Below are positions 36,985-49,195 of a stretch of 64,000 nucleotides of DNA, piece by piece. Under the pieces are notes generated by a model, which saw only the letters and a list, made by a program, of their open reading frames with translations, was not told the origin of the DNA and did not search any database. The translations under genes and the position numbers were made by a program. The DNA comes from Macrotis lagotis (taxonomy: Eukaryota > Chordata > Mammalia > Peramelemorphia > Peramelidae). Where the stretch lies: contig NC_133666.1 of NCBI RefSeq assembly GCF_037893015.1, forward strand, positions 617,754,974-617,818,973, in the 5' to 3' direction. Positions within the stretch are counted from its first letter, which is position 1. Each line of letters begins with the position of its first letter.

Positions 36985-37480
36985 TTTAATAAATATATTT
37001 ATTTTCCCAACAACATGCAAAGATAGTTTTCAACATTCATTTTTGTAATTTGAGTTCCACATTTTTCTCCCTCCCTCCATTCCCTCCCCTCTCCCTTTAA
37101 TAGAAAGTAATTTGATACAGGTTATACATGTATAACTATTCCATATTCAAGAAAGAAAAATCAGAAAAAAGGGGGAGGAAATAAAGGGAAAAAACATAAA
37201 ACAAATTTTTAAAAATTGAAAATAGTATGCTTTGAAGATCCATCTTTTAATATTTAAAACTATTGTTGATGTCTTATGTTTTTCTGTGACAGCTATTTTT
37301 GAATATAGCTCTTTTCCCCAATTGGTGAGCCTTCCCTTGTGAAGAAAAAAAGAAAAAAAAACAGTTAAGTGAAACCAACCAATGTAGTGACTGCTAAAGA
37401 ACAGACTACATCCACAGTCCCTGATCTCTCCAACAAAAGGAAGGAAATTAATTTCTTCTCTTCTTCAGGTTCAAGAATAG
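36985..37480 (-). repeat. Antisense LINE-type fragment (same T-rich family as 15.5 kb)
   Basis: TAGTTTTCAACATTCATTTTTG, CTCCCTCCCTCCATTCCCTCC, AGTAATTTGATACAGGTTAT and later blocks match the layout of the 15.5 kb copy and extend further. Family name uncertain. Confidence 0.5.
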
Positions 37481-37561
37481 TCATTATAAATGCATGGAAC
37501 TCAGTATTTTTTTTATATTGCTGTAGTCTTTATGTATTTTGTTTTCCTCATTTTGTATTCA

Positions 37562-37650
37562 ACGCCAGAGAATGTATACTGGAGAAGTCATGTGAATGTG
37601 CAGTATGTGGAAAGGTTTCTCAATCAGCACCAGAAAAATCATATCCTAGC
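37562..37650 (+). pseudogene. Isolated C2H2 zinc-finger relic
   Basis: The stretch reads like the join of two KRAB-ZNF fingers: CAGAGAATGTATACTGGAGAAG (the linker R-x-H-T-G-E-K equivalent), then S-C-E-C-A-V-C-G-K-V-S-Q-S. The spacing C-x2-C-G-K is that of the family, but a frame change lies at the linker and no second finger follows. It is a fourth trace of the ZNF family in the window, on the same strand as the others. Confidence 0.65.
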
Positions 37651-38343
37651 CTATTTCTGAATGCAGTCTATTGGAAAAGAAAACTTAGGAGACCAATAGT
37701 ACTGTGCATCAAAATTTCATACTGCATGTGAGCACTTTGAGGACAGTGTCTTAGTTTTTCTAATTCAACTTAAATTGCATCCATCCTGATGCTGCCTGAA
37801 GGCAGTTACTTAATATGTATTTATTGACTAACTGATTGAATGAATACTTTTTAAAAAGGCTTTAATTACAGAAATTTCCTTAATTGTCATGCTACAGTAC
37901 CAGTCAGGATAAAAGAATGGAATAGCAAATCATAACTTTAGCCTTAGCATTGAACTGAGCTTGACTGTGCCTTTTCCAGAGTAACTCAGTTACTAAATGT
38001 CATAGTTAGGCTTGGAACCCAATACTAGCATAATAATAATTGGGCTTAATAGATGTTTACTGTCTGTTCAGAAGAATACTGCTTTTTCTATATTATCATA
38101 GCAGAAGGACAGACTCTACGAGATGTACAAGTGTTCATGTTCTTAATGGTCTGGAAAGAAGGGTTAGAGATCATACTTCATGACCTGTGACTAGATAATT
38201 TCTGATGGTGAGATAAAGTAAGCCAATAGAAACTGTAAGAAGGAAAATCAAATTTAATGAATCAGAAGTTTCCAGTCCTTTCAATTGACAGAAAAGAAAC
38301 AGTCCCTAGTGTGTGTGACACCTTACTTAAGGAGTCAGAACTA

Positions 38344-38530
38344 ATGATGGCACAGTGGTTAGAATGCTAGCCCTGAAGTCAGGAGGACCCAAGTTTAAAT
38401 ACAGCTTCAGACACTAACTGTGCCTGACCTTGGGCATCCCTTCACTTAACCTTGATTGCCATATATCCAGGCCAGCTCCAGTTGTCCTGATCCATTTCTG
38501 GTCAAAGGAACCAGACTCTATAAGATGTAC
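38344..38530 (+). repeat. CORE-SINE of the 'ccagttgtcctgat' subtype
   Basis: GATGGCACAGTGGTTAGAAT, CCCTGAAGTCAGGAGGACC, then the distinguishing CCAGCTCCAGTTGTCCTGAT segment also present at 44.7 kb. Confidence 0.8.
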
Positions 38531-39111
38531 ACATGTTCATGTTCTGCATGTTGGCATTACCTCCCTGCTGTAAGGTCTTTAGAATGAGACAAATATCAAA
38601 ATTAATGAATTGCAAAGGACTAGAATCCAACTATCTTGACTCCCAGTCCCTTGCAGAGTTCTATAAAGAGTCTGACAAGGCAGTCTTAGAGCAAATTCAA
38701 CATGAGTTTTTGACTTACCTACCAAACACAGTTGCTAATATTTTACAAGAAGAGAGAAAGCAGGAAAAGCAAAATAGCCCTTTACCTAATGGCAACATTG
38801 ACAGTGAAAATAACACTAACTTGGGTTCATGAGATCTTTCAGGGAACATTAACTAATGAAACCAGATGTCTTACTTGTGAAACTATAAGTAACAAAGGTG
38901 AAGATTTTTTTCTATTTTTCTGCCAATGTGGAGCAAAACATATCAATTACTTGTTTTAAGGGGTTTGAGCAGCATGGAAACGCTATGGAATGAATAAAAA
39001 CATTACTGTGAAGAATGTAGGAGCAAATAGAAAGCTCACAAAAATAAGAAAGTAAAACTACCTTTTGATTTTGGAGCTGTACTCAAAGCGTTTTAAATAT
39101 ATGGATCACCT

Positions 39112-39265
39112 TGGGGCGGCTAGGTGGTGCAGTGGATAGAGCACCAGCCCTGGAGTTAGGAGTACCTGAGTTCAAATCTGGCCTCAGACACTTAATAATT
39201 ACCTAGCTGTGTGGCCTTGGGCAAGCCACTTAACCCCATTTCCTTGCAAAAACTAAAATATAAAT
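39112..39265 (+). repeat. Marsupial CORE-SINE inserted into the USP12 pseudogene, with target-site duplication
   Basis: Complete copy, GGGGCGGCTAGGTGGTGCAG to TTGCAAAAACTAAAATAAA. The host codons for KYMDQLH are duplicated at both edges: AAATATATGGATCA before and ATATATATGGATCA after, so the insertion is younger than the retrocopy. Confidence 0.95.
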
Positions 39266-39281
39266 AAATACACACACACAC

Positions 39282-39330
<49 letters not shown>
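39266..39330. repeat. (CA)n/(TA)n microsatellite in the SINE tail
   Basis: CACACACACACG followed by about 45 bases of alternating TA, grown from the SINE's A-rich tail. Confidence 0.9.
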
Positions 39331-39331
<1 letters not shown>

Positions 39332-40659
39332 ATCAGCTTCACTGATACAAAAATTTTTATCTGGTAGTTTTTCCTTTAGAATTCAACTATTTAATTTCAG
39401 ATGTTATCAAGCCTGACAGAATGTATGACCTTGTTACTATTGTGGTTCACTTGTGGAAGTAGTCCTAATGGAGGCTGTTACATTACAATAGTTAAGAGTC
39501 ACAATTTTTGGTTATTCGATGATGCCATTGTAGAGAAAATAGATACACAAGTATCAAAGAATTCTAGGGGTTGACATAGACGTTTTAAAGAACCCTGAAT
39601 TCAGCCTCTGGACTGAATGGGAACTATGGTGTAGAGGTACTCTCTGCCTCACTTCTTTGGCTACTTTGGAAAGGATCAAGCATTGATATTTTTTTAAGAA
39701 AAATGAAATGCTGGGAGCTCAGGGTCAGTAGCGCACCTTGAACACAACAGGCAAAGATTATGGATTAACAAACCGTTCATATCTTGGTAGATGTTTTATT
39801 TGCTCAGATGTAATACTGTCCTTACAGTTATACATGAGGATAATTTGAAATCAGAGATACCGGCTTCTCTTGTCAGAGTGGCCTTCCAGTAACTGACATT
39901 CATTTTTTTCTGTTATTTGCACTTGCACCCATAAATTTGAAAGCCTTTGGGGTGCATTAGAAAGAGTAAGAACTTGTATTAGATTGTACTGATTATTTAA
40001 AAAGAAAACACTGAATACATTGCACAAATTAGCTTATATTCAGTTTGAAGAGCATTTTCTGTGACTTTTCATGAGTAAACCTGAAATCTTGGTTCCAACC
40101 CTTGTAGTTACCTTATTGACATATTAGACTAATATGATGTATTGCAGTGTTAGGGAGGCAAGTATTTGCTTCTCTAAAGAAGTTTCTAATAACATATACT
40201 GTAGTATATGTCTATGTAGGGAACAATTGGTCAAAGGTGGCTTTTTGCTTCCCCAAGGGCAAAGACTGGCTCTGTAATTACAGTTTATTCTTATTCATTT
40301 TACTTATTGTGCCTATTGGAGTCTAAGTATTGTATGAATTGTTAATGATCCTAGCAACAAATTCGAGGGATACTCCTGTTAGTTTTTGTTAGTTATACCC
40401 TCTAAAGGGTTTAATTTTCTGTTTTGAAGGATAAATTTAAAATCTATTAAAATCAGTTAACATAGTTTAAGAAAAATTCTGTGAGAGGAGATAAATTTTC
40501 TTTTCCAGGAGTAACTGGTATCTCTGTCTAAATAGTTTTTCCTTCCATTTTAATTTCTAAGTCATCTATTCAATGTAGATGGGACAAAAAAAGCTCTGAA
40601 ATTTTTCTTGCAACTGTTGGAATAATAAAAGAAATGTGTACCATACAGAGATGCTGAGG

Positions 40660-40785
40660 CAACTAGGTAGCACAGTGGAGAGCACTGGCCCTGGAGTCAT
40701 GAAGACCTGAGTTCAAATTTGGCCTAGCTGTGTGACCTTGGACAGATCACTCAACCCTATTGCCTTAAAAATAAATGAGATGCTG
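40660..40785 (+). repeat. Marsupial CORE-SINE with internal deletion
   Basis: GGCAACTAGGTAGCACAGTG, CCTGGAGTCATGAAGACC, CTAGCTGTGTGACCTTGG. The 'agacacttaataattac' segment is missing. Confidence 0.85.
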
Positions 40786-41046
40786 CTGTAGTGGTGATTA
40801 AATAAATAAATAAATGTAAAGGGGGGTGGGTGCTTCAAGTCAGACATAAATAATAAAATTTCTAAAATCCTTTTTTTCCCCAGAATGTTATCCTTATAAC
40901 CCCATGACTTATGAAGTTATTGTCCTCATTTTGGAGAGTCTTAGAGAGAGAGGTCTCTCAGTGACCCAGTGGAGAGAGAATCAGGCCAGCTCTGAAATAG
41001 GCCTCAGTTTTCCAGACTCAGTCTCTGCCGATTACATAACTCCTAG

Positions 41047-41863
41047 TGAAATACAATATCAATGTTTGTGACATTCCTGTATAGAAAGGGGTCCCTGACA
41101 ACCTTCTGGGGCCTGAAAAACTCCTTAGAAATATAAATTTGGTCAGGTGCCTTTGGGACTGAAAATAACTGGATAGGACCCAAATGCTTGACCCTGGGGA
41201 TCACAGATATTCCATAAATTTGCAATATCAATATTTGTGTAATCCCTGTATGGAAGGAGTACTTGACACCCTCCTGGGCCCTGAGAAACTCCTCAGAAAT
41301 ATAACTTTGGCTGGGCGCCTTTGGGTCTGAAAGTAGTCTGACAGGACCCAAGTGCTTGATCCTGGGGGTCACAGATATTCCATAAAATTGTCTAAAGATT
41401 CACAGAGCACCCTTGTTAAGTCTCATTATCTTGCTGTATCTGTAAAATTCCTGCTTCCTCCCAGGCCTGCCTCCCCCTCCCCCAGATGTGGCTGGAACAA
41501 TAAGACAGCAAATCCCACTCCCTCAAACATGTGGGAAGACTGTGAATACTCAACTCCCTCCATCTCAGGAAATATGTTCGGACATAACACAAAGACCCTG
41601 ACCCTTTCCCACTCTATCTAGTCTCCTATCTATGTTTACATATGTTTATGACAGGACAATATATCTAACTGCTGTCTTTGTTTCTGTATCCTGCTTGCTC
41701 TCAGTATCCGCCCCCCCCAAAAAAAACACTATAAAAACCCTATCCCCTGAACACTCAGGTGCTGTCTGATTTGGGTATTCTTCATCCCCAGGCAGTTCCC
41801 CAGGAAATAAAGATATCCAAACTTAGCAAATTCTGGTCTCTGTCTGGCTCTTTGTGTTCAGCA
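41047..41863 (+). mobile_element. Solo LTR, ERV1-type (fossil)
   Basis: The block starts TGAAATAC and ends GTTCAGCA, flanked on both sides by CTAG (41043-41046 and 41864-41867), a 4-bp duplication typical of ERV1/gammaretrovirus-like insertion. The U3 part opens with two tandem copies of a unit of about 170 bp (41049-41218 and 41222-41390), like an enhancer repeat. A TATA box (CTATAAAAAC) lies near 41730 and AATAAA at 41806. No internal coding region remains, so it is a product of LTR-LTR recombination. It looks moderately old. The family is not named. Confidence 0.8.
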
Positions 41864-41869
41864 CTAGGA

Positions 41870-42880
41870 AAGAAACAAGCATTCATTAAAGCGCCCACTG
41901 TGTTCAGGGCACTGCTCTAAGTGCTTGATAGGTGCCTCCTCTGCTCATGTTGAAGAAACTGAAGCCACCCAAGTCAGGTTTCTAGGCTGGGGATACATAC
42001 TTAGTAAAGGCCTGTGGCTAGAGCTGAACTTGGGCCTTGCTGCCTGTGGGCCAGCTCGCTGCCCCACAGGGTTCCAGATTCCAGGCCTGGAGGAACCCCA
42101 GCTTCCCCAGGCACTTCCCACACTCATCCTGCTAGACCTACGGGAGGGGCTATGGGGCCCAAGCCAAGGCCGCACTGAGAGCCACTCTCCTGGGGTACAG
42201 GGCTGCTATTAGGGCAGGAGACACTCAACCTGGGCCGCGATTCCACCCTGAGGTCCCACTTCTCTACTCGGGGAACACACCACGGAGGCCTGACTATGCC
42301 CGCAGACTATGGAGACACCCTCCTGGGCAGCATGTAGAGCATCCCCGAAAGTGCAGGTGGGCACTTCGGCTCCAGGCCCGGCTCTGCTTCTGGTGAATGC
42401 GCAGCCCACGGGGACCTGATCGGGAAGGGGGTGATGCCCCAAGAGCCAGGCCTCTGCCTAGTCCTTGGCCTGGATGTCTGCCCCTCCCCCAGCCCACAGC
42501 CTGGCCTTGGCTCAAGCCTACCAAAGTTGTTTGGTCAGTTTCCCCTGTGCCGGGGAGGACAGGACCCCTGGCCCTCTCTACCTCACACTCCCTTAAAGGC
42601 CATGATGTCATCCCTCGCATTGAAGGTTTCCTCCCCCCCCCCCAAGCCTTTCTTTAACAGGGAAACACACCCCTGGAACCCAGAACTGGCTCTCCCCTTG
42701 GCTCAGATGTCAAAAGCTCTTTTCTCCCCCATCTTCTATCCCTTTTCATTTTAAACTGGGATCATCTACCCAGAGGAAAGTCCTGGTTTGTAGTTGTCTC
42801 CCAGTCAGGAAAGTCTCTAGGAGCCTGGATGTCCATCAGTGAACTTCCTCCTCCTGTAGGCCCCCTGAAGCCAGGGCCTG
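41870..42880. other. GC-rich stretch without recognised gene or repeat
   Basis: About 1 kb with GC content clearly above its surroundings but only scattered CpG. A weak antisense MIR-like start lies at 41875-41930. Open frames of 95, 107 and 108 codons occur on both strands at once, as expected from composition alone. No domain, splice frame or promoter motif stands out. Confidence 0.4.
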
Positions 42881-43139
42881 GGTCTCTAACCTTTGTATCT
42901 GCCCCAATACAAAGGTGCATTGCTTTGTTCAGAACGACCTGTGGTTTGGGAGTTTTTGTGGGTTTTTTGGTATGTCTGGGCTTATTACCTCTGGGGATTG
43001 TTTTAAAAAAAAGAACAATTTTTGCAAGAAAAAATCCAATTTTTATGTAGCTAATGCTAACTTGCATTCAAGAAAGCAAGTGGCTTTATTCACTATGATT
43101 CAGTCTGGGATGAATGTAACCACTTAAATTTTGGAGATT

Positions 43140-43500
43140 TCCTTAGGTATGAAGAGAAAAAACTTTATTCTTCTCCAGAAGCAGACCTTACTCAGCCTTA
43201 AAGATGGAGAATGAGGCAAAGGGACAAAAGACCCTAAGGGTCATATATCCTAAAACTATCCCCACACACCACTAACCCATCCTCATCAGTGGGGAATGTG
43301 GTCTTCACAATCTAACTGCATAAACTAATCTGAAGAAAAAAGCATATAATTCAGAGACAGGATTACCTCCAGTCCAGAGGAATGCATAGACATCCCGACT
43401 TCAGCAGATAAGACAGGGTCAGTTGACTCTTTACATTTCAGTCATGATACCCCAGAAGTTGCTTGTCAGGGGAGGAGGGGCAGAAGAGATACAGTACACA
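43140..43500 (-). mobile_element. Possible antisense LTR fragment (fossil, weak)
   Basis: Read on the minus strand, the block has a pyrimidine-rich opening, a GGATATATGACCC stretch and an AATAAA-type signal (reversed at about 43168), in LTR-like order. No clean ends or duplication were found, so this is tentative. Confidence 0.2.
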
Positions 43501-44079
43501 GTTCAACTATTTCTAATCTATAATATTCTACTGAAGAAATCTCAGGTCTTATCCTACTTAAGTCCAACAAATGTTTCTAGGTTTTAGATTTTTTTAACAG
43601 AGCACTTTGCTACCTGACTCTTGTACAGCGGGGGAAGATCCAGGCTGATGTCTAACATAAAGCATCCCTGCACTCTAAGAATTTATAGTCTTTTTGGGGG
43701 GGGGGGGGGAGATAAGATTTAAGTCATTAAATTGTGAAAGATAGGGCATTGTATGATTATTTGGTAAGAGGCAGGGTACAGTTGATCATCAAAACAACAG
43801 AAGCAATACCAAGCAGAAAGACAAAGACTTTTTGAGGGATGAAAGGGATATTTTAAAGGTCATTTTGAAATTATTGGAGGATTAACATAGGTACAAAATA
43901 AGGAATTATTACTGTCTATAAAGGTAACAATTTTGCTTATTTTTCAAGTCAGTCCTTTAGTCAAACTAATATTTTGAAAGATAATAGTGTGTGTGAAGCC
44001 CTACTCTTGAACTCTGTTAGGATTAAATGAAATAGTGATACTTGTTCTTAGAAATGTAGCATAGCCTTAAACTTCAAAG

Positions 44080-44345
44080 AGCTTTGCTCCACCATTTACT
44101 AACCATGGGACCTTAGGGTTTTACTTCTCTGGTCCTTGGTTTCCAAATCTGTAAATGGGGATGGTAACATATTCCCACCTTCATAGAACTCTTCTTAGTT
44201 TCAAACAAAGTAACATAGATATTGTGAACTGTTATTGAAAAGTAACTTGGTGTGGTGGCTAGAGATGTCCTGGATGACATGGGTTGAAGATCTGCCTCTG
44301 ATATGTACTGACTGTGTGACCCTGGGCAAGTCATTTGACCTTTTA
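44080..44345 (+). repeat. Two adjacent MIR-like fragments
   Basis: First TTTACTAACCATGGGACC, TTTCCAAATCTGTAAATGGG; second GTGGTGGCTAGAGATGTCC, CTGTGTGACCCTGGGCAAGT. Confidence 0.65.
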
Positions 44346-44554
44346 GGGCTATAGGAAGCTCTGTACAAAGAAGTGGCCAACCTTCATTGTAAGTATTTTC
44401 TTCACCTGGGATTTCCTATGTAAATGAAATCAGGTTCATCCTAAAAGTGCTATTGAAAAGTGAATCTATTATTATTACTCTACTGTAGAAAAGAGATGCA
44501 ATTAATTGACTTAGAAGATCAATAAGGGCTTCATTCAGGAACTAATATTTGATG

Positions 44555-45010
44555 TAGGGCAACTAGGTGGCACAGTGAATACAAGGTGGTCTGAGAGTCA
44601 AGAGGACAGGAGTTAGAATCCAGCCTAAGACACTTGAAACTTACATAGCTGAATGACCTTGGGCTTGTCACTTAACCCTAATTGCTTTGCATCCACAGCC
44701 ATCTCCAGTTGTCCTGATTCTGGCCACTGGACCTAGATGACCCTAAGAGGAGAAAAATAAGGCTGGTGAGTTAGCACAGCAACCCCTCACTCAAAGCTGA
44801 TTCATGAGCTTGTCATGGCATCACCTTCCTGATGTCATGGTCTTCTTTGAGAATGAAGGGCAAGGGGTGACTAGGTGGTGCAGTATATAGAGCACCAGCC
44901 CTGGAGTCAGGAATTCCTGAGTTCAAATTGGCCTCAGACACTTAATAATTACCTAATTGTGTGGCCTGGGGCAAGCCACTTAACCCCATTGTCTTGCAAA
45001 AAAAAAATCT
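44555..45010 (+). repeat. Two CORE-SINEs head to tail
   Basis: 44555-44862 is the long 'ccagttgtcctgat' subtype, ending GATGTCATGGTCTTC and GAATGAAGGGCAAG. 44868-45010 is a Mar1/WSINE1-type copy with a CTTGCAAAAAAAAA tail. The second appears to have inserted at the tail of the first. Confidence 0.9.
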
Positions 45011-45059
45011 CAATCTGACTCTCAGTAATTGCAGTAAAGCACTTTTTTTCCCTAATTGA

Positions 45060-45240
45060 TTCACTTTCCTATTCACCACAGTGACTACTCCAGACCTTTT
45101 CATCCAAACTCAAGCCTCCTATGTCACTCCCTGTATCAAATTTCTCCCATCCTAGTCCATCCTCTATTCAACTGCCAAAATAATCTTCCTAAAGATAGGT
45201 TTTACCATTTTAGCTCCTTCTTAATTCAGAAAAGGTGAAC
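45060..45240 (+). repeat. L2-like fragment (weak)
   Basis: CCATCCTCTATTCAACTGCC and AAATAATCTTCCTAAAGATAG resemble the L2 3' region. Confidence 0.4.
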
Positions 45241-46430
45241 ACAGTCACAGTGTCTGGCTGGCAGAAAGATAGATCTCAATGCCTCCAGGAGATGGAAGGC
45301 CTGAGAAAGGAAAAGAATTAAGATGAATATAATCACAGAGCAGACCTTCCATAGAGCACAGTGGAAGGAGCTCATAGATCTGGAGTGGTACATTTATATA
45401 GTAGAGTTGAGCACCATAGGAGTGGGAAAGAAAGCAGTCTGGGGATCACAGTCAGCAGGAAGAGGAGAGCCTGAGGAGGTAGAAAAAAACATAGTCAATG
45501 AGGAATGAGCCCAGATAGAGTATCAGTGGTTAGAGAGGGGCCTATTGAGAAAGGCAGGTGATTAGGCTGTTTGAGGTTCAGCCTTATTGTCAAATGGTAA
45601 TGTTTTCCCTTCTTTAACCTCAGGAGACCAGATGCTCAGCATACAGGAACCGATCCTGAGAGAGATCATTCAGGAGGTTAGGAGGTAGCAGTGAGAATTG
45701 AGCCTTGTGGAAGATGGGTTCTGGAACACCAAAAATGCTGTGAAGCTTAGAGGCCAAAGGCAAGTACTCTAGATTAAGAGGCAGATGCAGGAAGGGTGAC
45801 TGTATTAGACTAAATATATATAGAATGAAGTCTGAACTGAAAGTGATGTATTTTAGAGTATTAAGGGATTCTAAAGATATCTGAAAAAGGGAGGATATCA
45901 GACAACACAACTGAAACAAAGCAACTGATAAAATATGCCTGGTTTATCTCACCGCAGATTTCAAATTTAAGTATCCCAGTTGGTATATAAGTTTATTCAC
46001 TAGTAGCATCACTGAAACATGTTTTACCCAAGATAAGATAACATTCTGCCTCTACATTTCTCTACAAATTACCCAATGTCCTTTATTCATTCATATCAAC
46101 CAAGGACATCAGAGACCAAATTGCTTATATTGAATTTGGTAGAAATAAAAAAAATCTTTATCATTAATCAATTAATGTTAATTAACATTAATATATATTT
46201 ATGCCATATACCATAGTTCTTTTTTCAATTTCAATTTTTCCCACTGGTTGACTAAGATATTTTTAAACCACATATTGTTCTTAGTAGTTTAGTAATGCAT
46301 ATATATGTATCATGTATCACATATATAATACACCTCTTGTGTATGGAAAACAAATAAATACTCCCCATATGGTTTGAGCTTCTATTTGGGACTAACTTCT
46401 ATTTGAGCTAACAGCAATGTATTGTTCCAG
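45241..46430. other. Non-coding stretch, nothing recognised
   Basis: A 99-codon reverse frame at 45620-45919 has no motif. The end of the block is the intron side of the KRAB-A relic. Confidence 0.35.
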
Positions 46431-47403
46431 GAGCCTGTGACCTTTGAAGATGTAGCTGTATTTTTCACCCAAGAGGAGTAGGGCCAGCTGGACCCTATTC
46501 AGGGAACTCTACAGTGATATGGTGCTAAAGAATTATGGGAACCTGTATCACTGGGTAAGATTTCATTCTAACAGTTACAGTACCAGAACAACTTTCCTCC
46601 TGAGAACAAATTCAAGAACTTTCTTTTGAAGCCAGAGATATTTCTGACCTCTTCCTAATCTTATTCGTGCTGTTGGGTTTTTCTCCCTTTTCTCTTCATC
46701 CTTTACCTGTGAGAGCTGAATTTGAGCCCTGAGACTGTTACGATTTCTAACAGAAATGATCATATTCCATTTCCTTCTCCACATTCAGGATTGCCAGTCT
46801 CAAAACCTGATATCATCTCCCAACTTGAGCTTGAGCTGGGAGGAGAGTCATGGATGCTGAGTGAAACTGGAATCGAGGAAAAGAAATTCTTTAGAGATGC
46901 TTCCAGAGGTGAGTAAATAAGAACTTGTCCCATTGGAGACAGAAAAAGAAAGAAAATAGTATGTTGTAAAGTTTGAAATATCAGAGGAAAATTTTCCTCA
47001 GGGCACCTCATTTTTTCCCCTGTAGTGAATGCCAAGTTGATTAAAATGTTCTTCCCTTCTATGTTTATTAACTTTTTCTCAACCATAGTAATTTTTTCCA
47101 GTTCTCCTCCCAAATTCATTCATCTTGTCTACCTTCCTAGAGTTTCTCTTTTCTGTAGCAGTGTTAAGTGTGGGGGAACTGATTTATAGTGTCTTCAGTC
47201 ACCTCTCTTCATCTACAAATGAAAAGCAGTCTGGGGTTCAGAATTCTTCAGCCTTTTTCTGTCTAAAGAGTGGTACTGATTTCTTCTGAGATACTCTTGC
47301 TATTAAGAAGCTTCTCTACCTAGAAAGTAGGAATGACTCATTTGAAAGTTCTGTCTTTAACACCACTTTACCCCTATTCCATTGAGTATTGACCATCTTT
47401 GAT

Positions 47404-47588
47404 TAAGATCTTTCATCTCGGGTGGCTAGGTGACGCAGTGTCTAAAGCACTGGTCTTAGAGTCAGAAGTACCTGGGTTCAAATCCAGTCTCAGACATTTA
47501 ATAATTACCTAGCTGTGTGGCCTTGGGCAAGCCACTTAACCCCATTTGCCTTGCAAAAACCTAAGAAAAAGAAAAGATCTTTCATCTC
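47404..47588 (+). repeat. Marsupial CORE-SINE with perfect target-site duplication
   Basis: The SINE body at 47419-47573 is flanked by AAGATCTTTCATCTC on both sides. Its lack of decay in the duplication makes it one of the younger insertions here. Confidence 0.95.
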
Positions 47589-47688
47589 TACTTGTGTATG
47601 GTGTTCACCGAGATATCCAAAAACATTTATTAAACACCCACTGTACTAAACTCTGGGAGAGATACAAAATTTAATTTAAAAACCTTCC

Positions 47689-47850
47689 TTTGGGGCAGCT
47701 AGGTAGAGCAGTGGATAGAGCACTGGCTCTGGACTCAGGAGGACCTGAGTTCAAATTCGACCTCAAGCACTTAATAATTGCCTAACTCTGTGATTTTGGA
47801 CAAGTCACTTAATCACATTGCCTTAAATAAATAAAATAATTTAAAAAAAA
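47689..47850 (+). repeat. Marsupial CORE-SINE
   Basis: GGGGCAGCTAGGTAGAGCAG to CACATTGCCTTAAATAAATA. Confidence 0.9.
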
Positions 47851-49029
47851 CTATTACTGCCTTTTTTGAATTTATGTAACAATGAAAAATATTATACATG
47901 TACTCAGATAACTATAATTATAGTACATGGTATTATATTAGAAATGCCTTATAGGGGAACAAGCTTATCTCTGTTCATTCCTTCAATATCCTCTGTTCAA
48001 TGTTACAAAACATTGTTTGTTCTCATTGTTCTTATCTACATTTGCTCTTTTTTTCTGTTTTTCACTGAACTTAAAAAAAATTCCATATCTTTTTCATGAC
48101 AATCACATGTGAATAGGCCACCTATTCATGGTTGCTGTATCTATTAACTTATTTAACTGTTTATTATAGACTTTCTACTTTGTTCTTCCTTAAGTAGATT
48201 AATTATGCAGGTACTGTTATAGAGAAGTCATATGTCTATTAAAAGGTTAGAATGTATAGAGATAAGAGGGATGGGAATAAATAAATGAAGGAAAGGAGTG
48301 GGAAGGAAAGATGGAAGGAAGAAAAGAAAACAGGAAGGAAGGAGGGAAAAGAGAAGAAAAAATGGGAGAGAAAAATTTGTTAAAAGCTTAAAATGAGCAA
48401 AACTCTGTGCTTTGTGCTTAGAGATAGAAAAGCAAGATAATTTCTGACCTCAAGGAATTCCCATTGGTCATATATATTTTCTCTATCCTTCTCAAGTCAT
48501 TCAAGTTTTCTGTTCCTTACAGTAAAAATGCTATAAACACTAAATATATCTCTGGTAGATAGATTCTTGATCACATCAGAAAGAGTATCATACTGAAGTT
48601 TTGAGTGCAACTATATCAGATTACCAGTTCAAGATTCAACAGACTTTTACTACCTGTTATGTGAAAGATACTATTCGAAATGCTATGAATACAAATACAA
48701 AAATGAAAGTCCTTGCCCTCAGAAAACTACAGGTTACAAAGGGAATAATGATTCTTACCCAAATGCATTAGGTTCTTTATATTGGTTTAATATAAGGAAA
48801 ACTTCATAACAATCAGAAGTATCCCAAAGTAGAATGAGCTGCCTCAGAAAATTATAGATTCCCTATTACTAAAGGTTTTTCAATCAATATATAAACTTCA
48901 TCATAGTCGTACAGATGATGCTTCTTTGGGTATGAGTTGGACTAGATTAATTTTCTGAGATTGTTTCTAATTCTGTGACACCATGAATCTGAAACTTGGA
49001 TGGTTCTCAAGATAGCTATTTTATCTGAC
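47851..49029. other. Intron-like DNA with a purine-rich tract
   Basis: A GGAAGGAA-type purine tract spans about 48270-48370. Text near 48640-48740 resembles the opening of the unnamed old repeat (the 'acttttactacctgttatg' and 'aatgctatgaatacaaatac' segments). Confidence 0.4.
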
Positions 49030-49034
49030 TCACT

Positions 49035-49195
49035 GTCTTTCATAGGACTTAGAGCTTAAAGTGCATTGAATCCATCTCACTTGTTTTACAATGAGGCACA
49101 GGGAGATGAAATGTCCCACTTATTGTAACATTGCTGGAAGTGGGATTTGAATTCAGGTCTTTGTGACTCCAAATACCCTATCTTCAATCTAATTT
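49035..49195 (-). repeat. MIR-type SINE, antisense
   Basis: TTGTTTTACAATGAGGCAC, GGATTTGAATTCAGGTCTTTG, reversed MIR core. Confidence 0.7.

Larger units (their letters stand above)
38695..40650 (+). pseudogene. USP12P: USP12 processed pseudogene (5'-truncated), split by a SINE
   Basis: USP12 is a ubiquitin-specific protease that acts with WDR48/UAF1. The copy begins at [18 protein letters not shown] and continues [17 protein letters not shown] and [20 protein letters not shown] with no introns. It resumes after the SINE with a [12 protein letters not shown]-like stretch, [12 protein letters not shown] and DDAIVEKID, ending at a TGA at 39614. RCLTCETIS and LPNGNID favour USP12 over its paralogue USP46. 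The Cys box at the N-terminus is absent because the 5' third is missing. There are frame changes (for example after NTNLG near 38820, after FFLFF near 38925) and lost segments. Downstream DNA to about 40650 fits a 3' UTR and ends near AATAAAAGAAATG. Intronless and truncated, it is an L1-mediated retrocopy. Confidence 0.9.

Noticed and set aside
41925-42754. Frames of 86-108 codons in the GC-rich stretch as a possible gene
   Set aside because: Both strands are open at once, with no recognisable domain.
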